Source: Rhodospirillales bacterium CG15_BIG_FIL_POST_REV_8_21_14_020_66_15 (GTDB taxonomy: Bacteria; Pseudomonadota; Alphaproteobacteria; Rhodospirillales; Casp-alpha2). Taken from it: 64,000 nucleotides of DNA. Each line of letters begins with the position of its first letter. The stretch's first letter is position 1. This document shows positions 26,425-34,324 of this stretch, piece by piece. The stretch covers positions 1 to 64,000 of the forward strand of contig PFFW01000013.1 in assembly GCA_002781745.1 (NCBI GenBank), in the 5' to 3' direction. A model generated the notes under the pieces. It made no database searches and was not told where the DNA came from. It saw nothing but the letters and a program-made list of their open reading frames with translations. Position numbers and translations under genes: made by a program.

Positions 26425-27144
26425 GTGACGCAGCCTCTTTCCGGCAAGTCGGCCCTGGTGACCGGCGGCACGCGCGGCATCGGCCGAGCCATCGCCGAGC
26501 GCCTGGCCGCCGACGGCGCCCGCGTCACCGTGACCGGCACCCGGCCGGGCGGCGACGCGCCCGGCGGCGGCGCCTACTTGGCCTGCGACTTTCTCGACGT
26601 CCGGGCAACCGCGGCCTTCGCCGAGGACGTCGCCCGGCTCGACCCGGACATCCTGGTCAACAACGCCGGCATCAACAGGATCGCCCCCTTTGCCGAGATC
26701 GATCCCGCCGACTTCGCCGCCATCCAGCAGGTCAACGTCACCGCGCCCATGATGCTGTGCCGCGCGGTGGTGCCGGGCATGCGGGCACGCGGCGGTGGCC
26801 GGATCGTCAATATCGCCTCCATCTGGGGCGTCATCTCGAAGGCCCAGCGGGCGTCCTATTCCGCCAGCAAGTTCGCCGTCGACGGCATGACCAAGGCGCT
26901 GGCCGCCGAGGTCGCCGCCGACGGCATCCTCGCCAACTGCGTCGCCCCGGGGTTCATCGACACGGAGATGACGCGCACGGTCCTGGGCGAGGCCGGCATG
27001 GCGGAACTGGCCGCTCAGGTGCCGATGAAGCGCGTCGGCAAGCCTGCGGAGATCGCCGCCCTGGTCGCCTGGCTGACGGGCCCGGAGAACACGTACATAA
27101 GCGGTCAGACGATCGTCATCGACGGGGGCTTCACCAATGTCTGA
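26425..27144 (+). CDS. Short-chain dehydrogenase/reductase (FabG-like)
   Basis: 239 residues from GTG 26425, preceded by GGAGGT. Classical SDR: TGGTRGIGRAIAERLA, DILVNNAGIN, IASIWGVISKAQRASY with the intact YSASKFAVDG catalytic YxxxK, and the C-terminal GQTIVIDGG. FabG-like SDRs in polysaccharide operons reduce keto sugars or cyclitols. It overlaps the AroB-like gene by 8 bp. Confidence 0.87.
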   Translation: MTQPLSGKSALVTGGTRGIGRAIAERLAADGARVTVTGTRPGGDAPGGGAYLACDFLDVRATAAFAEDVARLDPDILVNNAGINRIAPFAEIDPADFAAIQQVNVTAPMMLCRAVVPGMRARGGGRIVNIASIWGVISKAQRASYSASKFAVDGMTKALAAEVAADGILANCVAPGFIDTEMTRTVLGEAGMAELAAQVPMKRVGKPAEIAALVAWLTGPENTYISGQTIVIDGGFTNV

Positions 27145-28228
27145 CGCCGTCGGAGCCGGTCTGACCGTCCGGTCCCACAAGGGCCCCTACGACGTGCTGT
27201 TCGGCGACCGGGCGGCGGCGGGCCTGGACGCGCTGGCGGCGGGCGGACGCCCGCTGCACGTCATCGTCGACGAGCGGGTCGCGGATCTGCACGGCGACCG
27301 CCTGGCGCCGCTGCTGGCCGGACCGTCCGTGCTCCGTCTGGCGGCGACGGAGACCAACAAGTCGCTGGAGAAGTTTCCCGCCTACGTCGACCACCTGGTC
27401 GCCACCGGCATCCGCCGCGACCACCTGCTTGTCGCCGTCGGCGGCGGCATCATCCAGGACATCACCTGCTTCCTGGCGGCGACGATGCTGCGCGGCGTCG
27501 AATGGGCGTTCTGCCCGACCACGCTGCTGGCCCAGGCCGACAGCTGCATCGGCTCGAAAAGCTCCATCAACTCGGCGGCCGCCAAGAACATCCTGGGCAC
27601 CTTCACGCCGCCCCGGACGATCTATCTGGACGTCGCGTTCCAGGCCACCCTCGACGCGCGGGACGTGCGGTCCGGGATCGGCGAGATCCTCAAGGTGCAT
27701 GCCATCGACGGCCCGGAAAGCTTCGCCGTGATCGCCGCCGACTACGACCGCCTGTTCACCGAACCGGATGTCATGCTGCGTTATGTTCGCGCCGCGCTTG
27801 AGATCAAGAAAGCCTACATCGAAGAGGACGAGTTCGATCGCGGACCGCGCAACATCTTCAACTACGGCCATACCTTCGGACACGCCATCGAGGCGGCGAC
27901 GGAGTTCGCCATCCCGCACGGCATCGCCGTGACCATCGGCATGGACATGGCCAATTTCGTCGCGACGCGCGTCGGCGACGGCAGCGAAGACCACTTCCGC
28001 CGCCTGCGCCCGACCCTGGCGGCGAACTACGAGGGCTTCCAATCCCATCCCGTTCCGTTCGATGCGTTCCTCGGCGCGATCCTCAAGGACAAGAAGAACA
28101 CGGGCGCCGGGTCGGTCACCATGATCCTGCCGGGCGCCGACGGCCGCCTGGCCAAGGTCACCCATGCGGCCGACGATGCCTTCACGTCGGCCTGCCGCAC
28201 GTTCCTCGAAGAGGTCCGTCCCGCATGA
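27137..28228 (+). CDS. AroB-family sugar-phosphate cyclase / 3-dehydroquinate synthase-like
   Basis: 363 residues. The 3-dehydroquinate-synthase fold is clear: VAVGGGIIQDITCFLAATML, FCPTTLLAQADSCIGSKSSI, KNILGTFTPPRTIYLD, SGIGEILKVHAI (metal Glu), DRGPRNIFNYGHTFGHAIEA (metal His) and IPHGIAVTIGMDMA (second His). Relative to AroB, VVGDLAGF reads IIQDITCF and SxxGGKTGIN reads SCIGSKSSIN, so this is a divergent cyclase and not obviously the shikimate enzyme. AroB relatives cyclise ulose phosphates to carbocycles using bound NAD and a metal. It is embedded between an SDR and a hydroxyacid dehydrogenase with overlapping starts. Confidence 0.83.
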   Translation: MSDAVGAGLTVRSHKGPYDVLFGDRAAAGLDALAAGGRPLHVIVDERVADLHGDRLAPLLAGPSVLRLAATETNKSLEKFPAYVDHLVATGIRRDHLLVAVGGGIIQDITCFLAATMLRGVEWAFCPTTLLAQADSCIGSKSSINSAAAKNILGTFTPPRTIYLDVAFQATLDARDVRSGIGEILKVHAIDGPESFAVIAADYDRLFTEPDVMLRYVRAALEIKKAYIEEDEFDRGPRNIFNYGHTFGHAIEAATEFAIPHGIAVTIGMDMANFVATRVGDGSEDHFRRLRPTLAANYEGFQSHPVPFDAFLGAILKDKKNTGAGSVTMILPGADGRLAKVTHAADDAFTSACRTFLEEVRPA

Positions 28229-29187
28229 CCCCGAACAGCCAACGCGTCGCCGTCGCCTCGCGGTCCTTTTCCAAGCACCCCGAACTGCGCCGGGCGTTGC
28301 TTGACCGCTATCCCAACACGACCTTCAATGACGCCGGCGACAACCTGCGCGGCCAGGCCCTGATCGATTTCCTGAAGGGCCACGAAAAGGCGATCACGGC
28401 GCTCGAGCCACTCGACGCCGCCCTGTTCGACGCCGTGCCGGAACTGCGCGTGGTCGGCAAGTACGGCGTCGGCCTGGACATGCTCGACCTGGAGGCCATG
28501 CGGGCGCGCGGCGTGAAGCTGGGCTGGACCGCGGGCGTCAACCGCCGCGCCGTGGCCGAACTGACGCTCGGCTTTGCGCTGTCGTTGATCCGCCGGGTAC
28601 CCGCGTCGCTGTCCGTCGTCGCCGGCGGCGGTTGGCGGCAGATCCCGGGACGGCAGTTGACCGGCCGCACGGTCGGCATCATCGGCCTCGGCAACGTCGG
28701 CAAGGACCTGGCCGGGCTGCTCCGCGCCTTCGACTGCCGCATCCTGGCCCACGACATCCGCACGGACGCGGCGTTCTGCGCCCGCGTCGGCGTCGAGATG
28801 ACCGATCTGGACCGCCTGCTCGGCGAGAGCGAGATCGTCTCCATCCACCTGCCCTTGGACGACAGCACGCGGGGCATGATCGGCGCGCGCGAACTGGCCC
28901 TGATGCCGGCGGGCGCGATCCTGATCAACACGGCGCGGGGCGCCATCGTGGACGAGGCGGCCTTGGCGGCCGAACTGAAATCGGGCCGGCTCGGCGCGGC
29001 GGCGTTCGACGTGTTCGCCGTCGAACCGCCCGGGAACAACGTTCTGATCGGTCTCGACGACTTCGTCGCGACGCCGCACATCGGCGGCAGCACGGAAGAG
29101 GCCATCCTGGCCATGGGCCTGGCGGCCATCGACGGTCTCGACAATGCGGGCGATCCGCTCGTCGTGGCCCGGGGGGACCGGCCATAA
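28225..29187 (+). CDS. D-3-phosphoglycerate dehydrogenase-like 2-hydroxyacid dehydrogenase
   Basis: 320 residues. NAD domain motif VGIIGLGNVGKDLAGLL, followed by the catalytic trio: Arg in LINTARGAIVDEAAL, Glu in FAVEPPGNN, and His in TPHIGGSTEEA. It is the short form without ACT regulatory domains, so serine synthesis is less likely. It may reduce the 2-keto group of an ulosonic acid or related acid from the module. Its TAA stop overlaps the next gene at an ATAA junction. Confidence 0.83.
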   Translation: MTPNSQRVAVASRSFSKHPELRRALLDRYPNTTFNDAGDNLRGQALIDFLKGHEKAITALEPLDAALFDAVPELRVVGKYGVGLDMLDLEAMRARGVKLGWTAGVNRRAVAELTLGFALSLIRRVPASLSVVAGGGWRQIPGRQLTGRTVGIIGLGNVGKDLAGLLRAFDCRILAHDIRTDAAFCARVGVEMTDLDRLLGESEIVSIHLPLDDSTRGMIGARELALMPAGAILINTARGAIVDEAALAAELKSGRLGAAAFDVFAVEPPGNNVLIGLDDFVATPHIGGSTEEAILAMGLAAIDGLDNAGDPLVVARGDRP

Positions 29188-31061
29188 CGCCGTCGGTCAC
29201 CATCGCCGACGCGCGCCATCTGCTCGCCCGGTCCGCGCCGGCCGTCCCGCCCGGGTCCACGGCCTGGTACTTCGGCGACGATTACGAACGCTATTGCGCG
29301 TTGAAGGAACGGCTGTCCGCCGCGGTGTCTTGGGGCGACACGGGACGGCGCCTGAACGACATCGCCGAACGTCACGAGGACTCGTTCGTGAATCTTGCCA
29401 ACCGCTTCGACATCGGCGACTGGGACTGGTGGGAGAGCCGCAACCTGGCGGAACGCGGGCCCCTGTCGTCGACCTTCACGGTCGAGTGCTGCCGCCTGAT
29501 CCTGTTCGGCGACTGCCTGGAGCGGGGCGGATCGCACCTCTTCATCGTCGAGGTCCACGACCTGGCCGATATCCTGCTGGCCGAGGCCCGCCGCCGCGGC
29601 GTTCCGGTCCGGTGGCGGGGCCCCGGCGCCGTCCGGCGCCGTGCGGAACGGGCCGCGACCCAGGGCATCGCGTTCCTGCGGTTCGCGCGTGCGGCCCTGC
29701 GCCGCGCGGCGCGGCTTCGCCGCCTGCGCGTCCTCAGGCGGCGGCATCCGATCGACTGGGACCGCCTGCGCGCATGCGACGTGCTGTTCGCCGCCTGGAG
29801 CGCGCCGGACGACTTTCCCGACCGGGGACCGCGCGACGTCGCCCATTACATGGGCGCCCTGCCCCGCGAGGCGCGCGCCGCCGGGATCACGGCCGGATAC
29901 GTCGCCCTGCCGCTCGACTGGATTTACGACGCCGACGAGATTCACAGGAACGCGGTCGCATCGGCGGAGGCGGCGATGGTCGCGGATGACGCCGTGACGA
30001 CCGGCGCCCTGTGGCGGGTGGCGGCGGATGCGGTCCGCCTGCGCGCCGGGCCGAAGCCGGACATGGCGATCGGCGGCCAGCCCCTGGGGACGGTCGCCCG
30101 TATGGTGTTGGCGCGCGAACGTTTCGACTGGCGCGCCGTCACCGCCCGCCTGATGGCGGAGATCGGGCCCTTTCTCGCGCGCCACGGCTGCCGGCCCGGG
30201 GCCGTCTGCCACGTCTATGAGAACCAGACGTGGGAAAAGGGACTGCGGGCCGGACTCCGGCGGGCGCTTCCCGACACGCGGGTCGCCGGCGTCCACCAGT
30301 CGCCGTTCTCCAAGATGTATCTCAACATGCTGCCGTCACAAGCGGAAGTTGCCAAGGGGCGGTGGCCCGACGTCGTGTTCACCCACGGCGCCCGCAGCCG
30401 TCGGCAGTTGACGTCCACCGGCGCCCCGGAAAATCGCGTGATCGACGCCGGGCTGTTCCGCCAGGGATCCTTCATCCTGAACCGCGTTCCCGGCACGGGA
30501 ACGCATCGGCGGTTGGTCGTCGCCACCGGCGTCGATTTCCAGGAATGTTGCGAACTGGTCGCCAAGGCCGCCGCCGCGGCCGGGGACGATTGGGAGCTGG
30601 CGGTCAATTTCCATCCGTCGACCGCGCCGTCGTTCCGCGACGGCATCCGGCGGTTTCTTGAAACGCGGGGCCTGACCGGACCGCGCGTGACCTTTGTCGA
30701 TCACTCGGTCGCCGACCTTTTGAAGAACGGCGCGGACGCGATCCTCTACACCGACACCAACGCCGCGTTCGAGGGCGTATCCACCGGAGCGCGGGCGATC
30801 AACGTCGAACGCGACAGCGCCTTTTCGTTCGACAAGCTTCCCGATGGATTGTCGCGGCGGCTTTACACGGCGGCGGAAATTCGCTCGGCCCTCGGCGAGA
30901 TCGCCGACGACGGGGCCTGGCCCGGGCCTTCCGAGGTCGAGGCCGCCCTGGCGGACTGTTTCAGCGCGGCCGACGCGGCCAAGGTGGTCGCCGCCCTGGG
31001 CCGTGCCGAAAAGAACGCTTCTCCGACGTTTTCCCAGACAGACAAGGTGATGGAACGATGA
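29184..31061 (+). CDS. Large glycosyltransferase-like protein of unrecognised family, apparent ATA start
   Basis: About 625 residues if translation starts at ATA 29184, which overlaps the preceding TAA as ATAA, analogous to the ATGA junctions elsewhere. No ATG, GTG or TTG is in frame near this point; the next TTG (29301) would remove about 39 conserved-looking residues. Contents: TAWYFGDDYERY near the N-terminus, an Arg-rich linker, then a GT-B-like C-terminus with RLVVATGVDFQECCEL, LAVNFHPSTAPSF and ADAILYTDTNAAFEGVSTG. It looks like capsule or surface-polysaccharide glycosyltransferases; the donor and acceptor are unknown. Its end overlaps the RfbF gene by 4 bp. Confidence 0.5.
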   Translation: MTPSVTIADARHLLARSAPAVPPGSTAWYFGDDYERYCALKERLSAAVSWGDTGRRLNDIAERHEDSFVNLANRFDIGDWDWWESRNLAERGPLSSTFTVECCRLILFGDCLERGGSHLFIVEVHDLADILLAEARRRGVPVRWRGPGAVRRRAERAATQGIAFLRFARAALRRAARLRRLRVLRRRHPIDWDRLRACDVLFAAWSAPDDFPDRGPRDVAHYMGALPREARAAGITAGYVALPLDWIYDADEIHRNAVASAEAAMVADDAVTTGALWRVAADAVRLRAGPKPDMAIGGQPLGTVARMVLARERFDWRAVTARLMAEIGPFLARHGCRPGAVCHVYENQTWEKGLRAGLRRALPDTRVAGVHQSPFSKMYLNMLPSQAEVAKGRWPDVVFTHGARSRRQLTSTGAPENRVIDAGLFRQGSFILNRVPGTGTHRRLVVATGVDFQECCELVAKAAAAAGDDWELAVNFHPSTAPSFRDGIRRFLETRGLTGPRVTFVDHSVADLLKNGADAILYTDTNAAFEGVSTGARAINVERDSAFSFDKLPDGLSRRLYTAAEIRSALGEIADDGAWPGPSEVEAALADCFSAADAAKVVAALGRAEKNASPTFSQTDKVMER

Positions 31062-31852
31062 AAACGGTCATCCTCTGCGGCGGCAAGGGAACCCGTATCC
31101 GCGGCGTTTCCGACGACCTGCCGAAACCCATGATCCCCATCGGTCCCTATCCGATTCTGTGGCACATCATGCGAGGCTTTGCCGCCGCCGGGCACAAGGA
31201 CTTCGTGCTCTGCCTCGGCCACAAGAGCGGCGCCATCAAGGACTTCTTCCTCAACTACCGCACGCGGGTCGCCGACTTCACCATCGATTTCTCGCATGAC
31301 CGGTCGCTCGAATTCCACGGGGCGGAGAACGGCATCGACTGGCGCGTCACCATGGCCGAGACGGGCGAGGAAACCCTGACGGGATCGCGCGTCAAGCGCA
31401 TCGAACGCTACATCGGCGACGACGACGCCTTCATGCTGACCTACGGCGACGGCGTCGCCGACGTCGACGTCGCCGCCCTGGTCGATTTCCACAGGTCCCA
31501 CGGCAGGATCATGACCGTGTGCGGCGTGCGGCCGCCGGGCCGCTTCGGCGAGATGGAGCACGACGACGTCGGCGCGGTCACCGAATTCAACGAGAAGCCC
31601 CAGGCCACGGGCGGGCGCATCTCGGGCGGTTTCTTCGTCTGCAACCGGGGCGTCTTCGACTATCTGGACGGCAGCCGCGACGACGAGGTGCTGGAAACCG
31701 AACCCATGCGGCGGCTCGCCGCCGACGGCGAGATGATGATGTATCGGCATGACGGCTTCTGGCAGTGCATGGACACCTACCGCGACTTCGCCCTGCTGAA
31801 CGACCTTTACGAAGCCGGCAAGGCGCCGTGGCTGGCACAGGTGACGCGATGA
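31058..31852 (+). CDS. rfbF: Glucose-1-phosphate cytidylyltransferase
   Basis: 264 residues. Nucleotidyltransferase signature VILCGGKGTRIRGVSDDLPKP in pieces, then PMIPIGPYPILWHIM, LTYGDGVADVD, FNEKPQATGGRISGGFFV and a C-terminal GFWQCMDTYRDF typical of RfbF/DdhA. It makes CDP-glucose from CTP and glucose-1-phosphate in the cytoplasm. It is followed with a 4-bp overlap by the CDP-glucose 4,6-dehydratase, so the pair is certain to work together. Confidence 0.93.
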   Translation: MKTVILCGGKGTRIRGVSDDLPKPMIPIGPYPILWHIMRGFAAAGHKDFVLCLGHKSGAIKDFFLNYRTRVADFTIDFSHDRSLEFHGAENGIDWRVTMAETGEETLTGSRVKRIERYIGDDDAFMLTYGDGVADVDVAALVDFHRSHGRIMTVCGVRPPGRFGEMEHDDVGAVTEFNEKPQATGGRISGGFFVCNRGVFDYLDGSRDDEVLETEPMRRLAADGEMMMYRHDGFWQCMDTYRDFALLNDLYEAGKAPWLAQVTR

Positions 31853-32907
31853 CCGACTTCTCCCAGTTGAAGGGCCGCCGGGTCCTCGTCACCGGCTCGA
31901 CCGGGTTCAAGGGGAGCTGGCTTTGCGCCTGGCTGACCGATCTGGGCGCCGAGGTCACGGGTCTTGCCCTGCCGCCCAAGGAGGATGCGCCGCTGTACGG
32001 CCAGTTGCGCCTGGCGGATCGCATCGACCAGCACTTCGTCGACATCCGCGACTACGCGGCCGTGGCCGGGCTGTTGGAGCGCGCGGCGCCCGAGGTCATC
32101 ATTCATCTGGCGGCCCAGGCGCTGGTGAGGCGCAGCTATGCCGAACCGATGGAAACCTTCCACACCAACGTGACCGGCGGCATCAACCTGCTGGAGGCCG
32201 TGCGCCTGACGCCGTCGGTGCGGTGTCTCGTCTTCATCACGTCCGACAAATGCTACCGCAACAAGGAGTGGGAGCACGGCTATCACGAGGACGACGTGCT
32301 GGGCGGGCCCGATCCCTATTCCGCCTCCAAGGGCGCGGTCGAGCTGGTGTTCTCCGGCTATCAGGATTCGTTCTTCCGCGCCCGCGACGGATTGATCGCG
32401 GCGACGGCGCGGGCCGGCAACGTGATCGGCGGCGGCGACATGGCGATGGACCGCATCGTGCCCGACTGCATCAGGGCCCTTCGCGCCGGAAAGCCGGTGG
32501 TGGTGCGCAACCCGACGGCGACGCGCCCGTGGCAGCATGTCCTGGAACCCTTGTCGGGTTACCTGACGCTGGCGGTGCGGCAGCTTGCCGACGACGACAC
32601 GGCGGCGGGGGCGTGGAACTTCGGCCCCGATCCCGAGAACGTGCGCCCCGTACAGGAGCTGGCGGAAACCGCGGTGGGCGCCTGGGGCGCGGGCGAGGTC
32701 CGCGTCCAGCGGGATCCCGACGCGCCGCACGAGGCGACCCTGCTGATGCTCGACAGCACAAAGGCAAAACAGGGGCTCGGCTGGCGCCCGCGCTGGGACT
32801 TCACCTCCGGCATCACCAGGACCGTCGACTGGTACCGGGCCGTCGACGGCGGCGCCGATCCGGTCGACGTTACCCGCCGCCAGATCGCCGAATACGACGC
32901 GGCGTGA
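31849..32907 (+). CDS. rfbG: CDP-glucose 4,6-dehydratase
   Basis: 352 residues from ATG 31849. Extended SDR: VLVTGSTGFKGSWLCAWL, HLAAQALVRRSYAEPMETF, FITSDKCYRNKEWEHGY (RfbG-specific), catalytic YSASK in DPYSASKGAVELVFSGY, and TRPWQHVLEPLSGYL. It converts CDP-glucose to CDP-4-keto-6-deoxyglucose. No RfbH-type 3-dehydrase was found, so 3,6-dideoxyhexose synthesis is not supported; the following epimerase-like and SDR genes probably convert the keto-sugar to a CDP-6-deoxyhexose. Confidence 0.94.
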   Translation: MTDFSQLKGRRVLVTGSTGFKGSWLCAWLTDLGAEVTGLALPPKEDAPLYGQLRLADRIDQHFVDIRDYAAVAGLLERAAPEVIIHLAAQALVRRSYAEPMETFHTNVTGGINLLEAVRLTPSVRCLVFITSDKCYRNKEWEHGYHEDDVLGGPDPYSASKGAVELVFSGYQDSFFRARDGLIAATARAGNVIGGGDMAMDRIVPDCIRALRAGKPVVVRNPTATRPWQHVLEPLSGYLTLAVRQLADDDTAAGAWNFGPDPENVRPVQELAETAVGAWGAGEVRVQRDPDAPHEATLLMLDSTKAKQGLGWRPRWDFTSGITRTVDWYRAVDGGADPVDVTRRQIAEYDAA

Positions 32908-32909
32908 CC

Positions 32910-33377
32910 ATGGCCGGCTCCGCGATCCACGGCGTCGTCGTCACGCCCCTCAGCATTATCCGCGACGGCCGCGGGGCCGTCATGCACATGCTGCGGGCCG
33001 ACGCGCCGCACTTCACGGCCTTCGGCGAGATCTATTTCACCACCGTCGATCCGGGCGCGGTGAAGGCCTGGAAACGCCATCGCGAGATGACCCTGAACCT
33101 GTGCTGCGTCGTGGGGACCGTCCGGCTGGCGCTGTTCGACGACCGCGACGGCAGCGCGACGCGGGGCGCGGTGCAGGAGATCGTCCTGAGCCCTGACGTG
33201 GTCGCCGCCTATTGCCTGGTCACCGTTCCGCCCGGCATCTGGACCGGTTTCGCCTGTGCCGGCGACACGCCGGCCCTGATGGCGAACTGCGCCAGCCTGC
33301 CGCACGACCCGACGGAGGCCGACGGCCTGCCCGCCGAGACCGGCCGCATTCCCTACCACTGGCCCGCCCGAACCTGA
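32910..33377 (+). CDS. RmlC-like cupin, dTDP-4-dehydrorhamnose 3,5-epimerase family (short form)
   Basis: 155 residues from ATG 32910; GTG 32904 (GTGA overlap with rfbG) is an equal alternative. Cupin strands resemble short RmlC/FdtA-type proteins (TLNLCCVVGTVRLALFDDR, then TVPPGIW). The catalytic His region usually written WHxH is WKRH here, and the HGF near the C-terminus is TGF, so the proton-transfer residues of true RmlC are not evident. It may epimerise or isomerise the 4-keto intermediate made by RfbG through another residue. Position in the CDP-sugar set supports this. Confidence 0.7.
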   Translation: MAGSAIHGVVVTPLSIIRDGRGAVMHMLRADAPHFTAFGEIYFTTVDPGAVKAWKRHREMTLNLCCVVGTVRLALFDDRDGSATRGAVQEIVLSPDVVAAYCLVTVPPGIWTGFACAGDTPALMANCASLPHDPTEADGLPAETGRIPYHWPART

Positions 33378-33382
33378 CCATC

Positions 33383-34324
33383 ATGCGCGTCATCGTCACC
33401 GGCACCTCGACCTTCGTCGGCTGCCACCTGGCGCATGCCTTCGCCCGGGCCGGCCACACGGTCACGGCGACGCATCGCCGGCCCCGCGGCGATTACGACG
33501 GCATCCGCGCCGAGCGCCTGGCCTTCGCCGGCGCGCGCGCCGCGCTGCTGCGACTGGACATCACCGACGCCGCCGCCGTCGCCTCCCTGGCGGCGCGCGC
33601 CGCACCGCAGGTATGGATACATCATGTCGGCTACGCGGATTATGCCTCGCCCGATTTCGATCCGGTCAAGGCCGCCGAAGTCAGCGTGGCCCCCCTCGAT
33701 GCCGTCTACCGCGCCATGTCCGAAACCGGCGGCGGCGTGATCGTCACCGGCAGCAACGCCGAATACCCGGATGGTCCCGGACCGGATCGCGAGGATGCCG
33801 GCGGCATCCCCTCAAGCCCCTATGGCCGCGCCAAATTGGCGGAGACTGATCGCGCCCGCGACCTTGCCGAACGCACCGGCGTGCCGACGCGGGTCGGCCG
33901 CGTGTACATCCCCTTCGGCCGCCTGGACAATCCAGCCAAACTATTGGCGCAGGTGATGGATGGGTTGCGGCACGGGCGCCCGGTGGACCTCTCGGCCTGC
34001 AGCCAGCGGCGCGATTTCATCGGCGTCGCCGACGTCTGCCGCGCCTGGCTGGCCCTGGCGGCGGACCTGGCGCGGGGCGGCTTCGACATCTTCAACGTCT
34101 GTTCCGGCGAGGCGACGGAACTGCGGGACCTGCTGGACCGCCTGGCGGCGATGATGGGTGCGGAACCGTCGCTGCTGCGGTTCGGCGCGCGGCCCATGCG
34201 GCCGGGCGAGCCGCCCGTCTCGTTCGGCGACAATGCCAAGGCGCGGCGCCTGCTGGACTGGTCGCCGCGGCCCCTGGACCAGGCCCTGGCCGCGGATCTT
34301 CTGGCCCCGATGCACGCGTCATGA
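33383..34324 (+). CDS. NAD-dependent epimerase/reductase (extended SDR) of the CDP-sugar branch
   Basis: 313 residues from ATG 33383. VIVTGTSTFVGCHLAHAF, a Ser-bearing strand GVIVTGSNAEYPDG, and the intact catalytic YxxxK in SPYGRAKLAETDRA. The C-terminus (SFGDNAKARRLLDW, followed by SPRPL) is typical of sugar-nucleotide epimerases/reductases that recognise an assigned D-x-x-K/R-A pattern. It follows RfbF-RfbG-RmlC-like and is the likely final 4-keto reductase or epimerase. It overlaps the GT2 gene by 4 bp. Confidence 0.82.
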   Translation: MRVIVTGTSTFVGCHLAHAFARAGHTVTATHRRPRGDYDGIRAERLAFAGARAALLRLDITDAAAVASLAARAAPQVWIHHVGYADYASPDFDPVKAAEVSVAPLDAVYRAMSETGGGVIVTGSNAEYPDGPGPDREDAGGIPSSPYGRAKLAETDRARDLAERTGVPTRVGRVYIPFGRLDNPAKLLAQVMDGLRHGRPVDLSACSQRRDFIGVADVCRAWLALAADLARGGFDIFNVCSGEATELRDLLDRLAAMMGAEPSLLRFGARPMRPGEPPVSFGDNAKARRLLDWSPRPLDQALAADLLAPMHAS

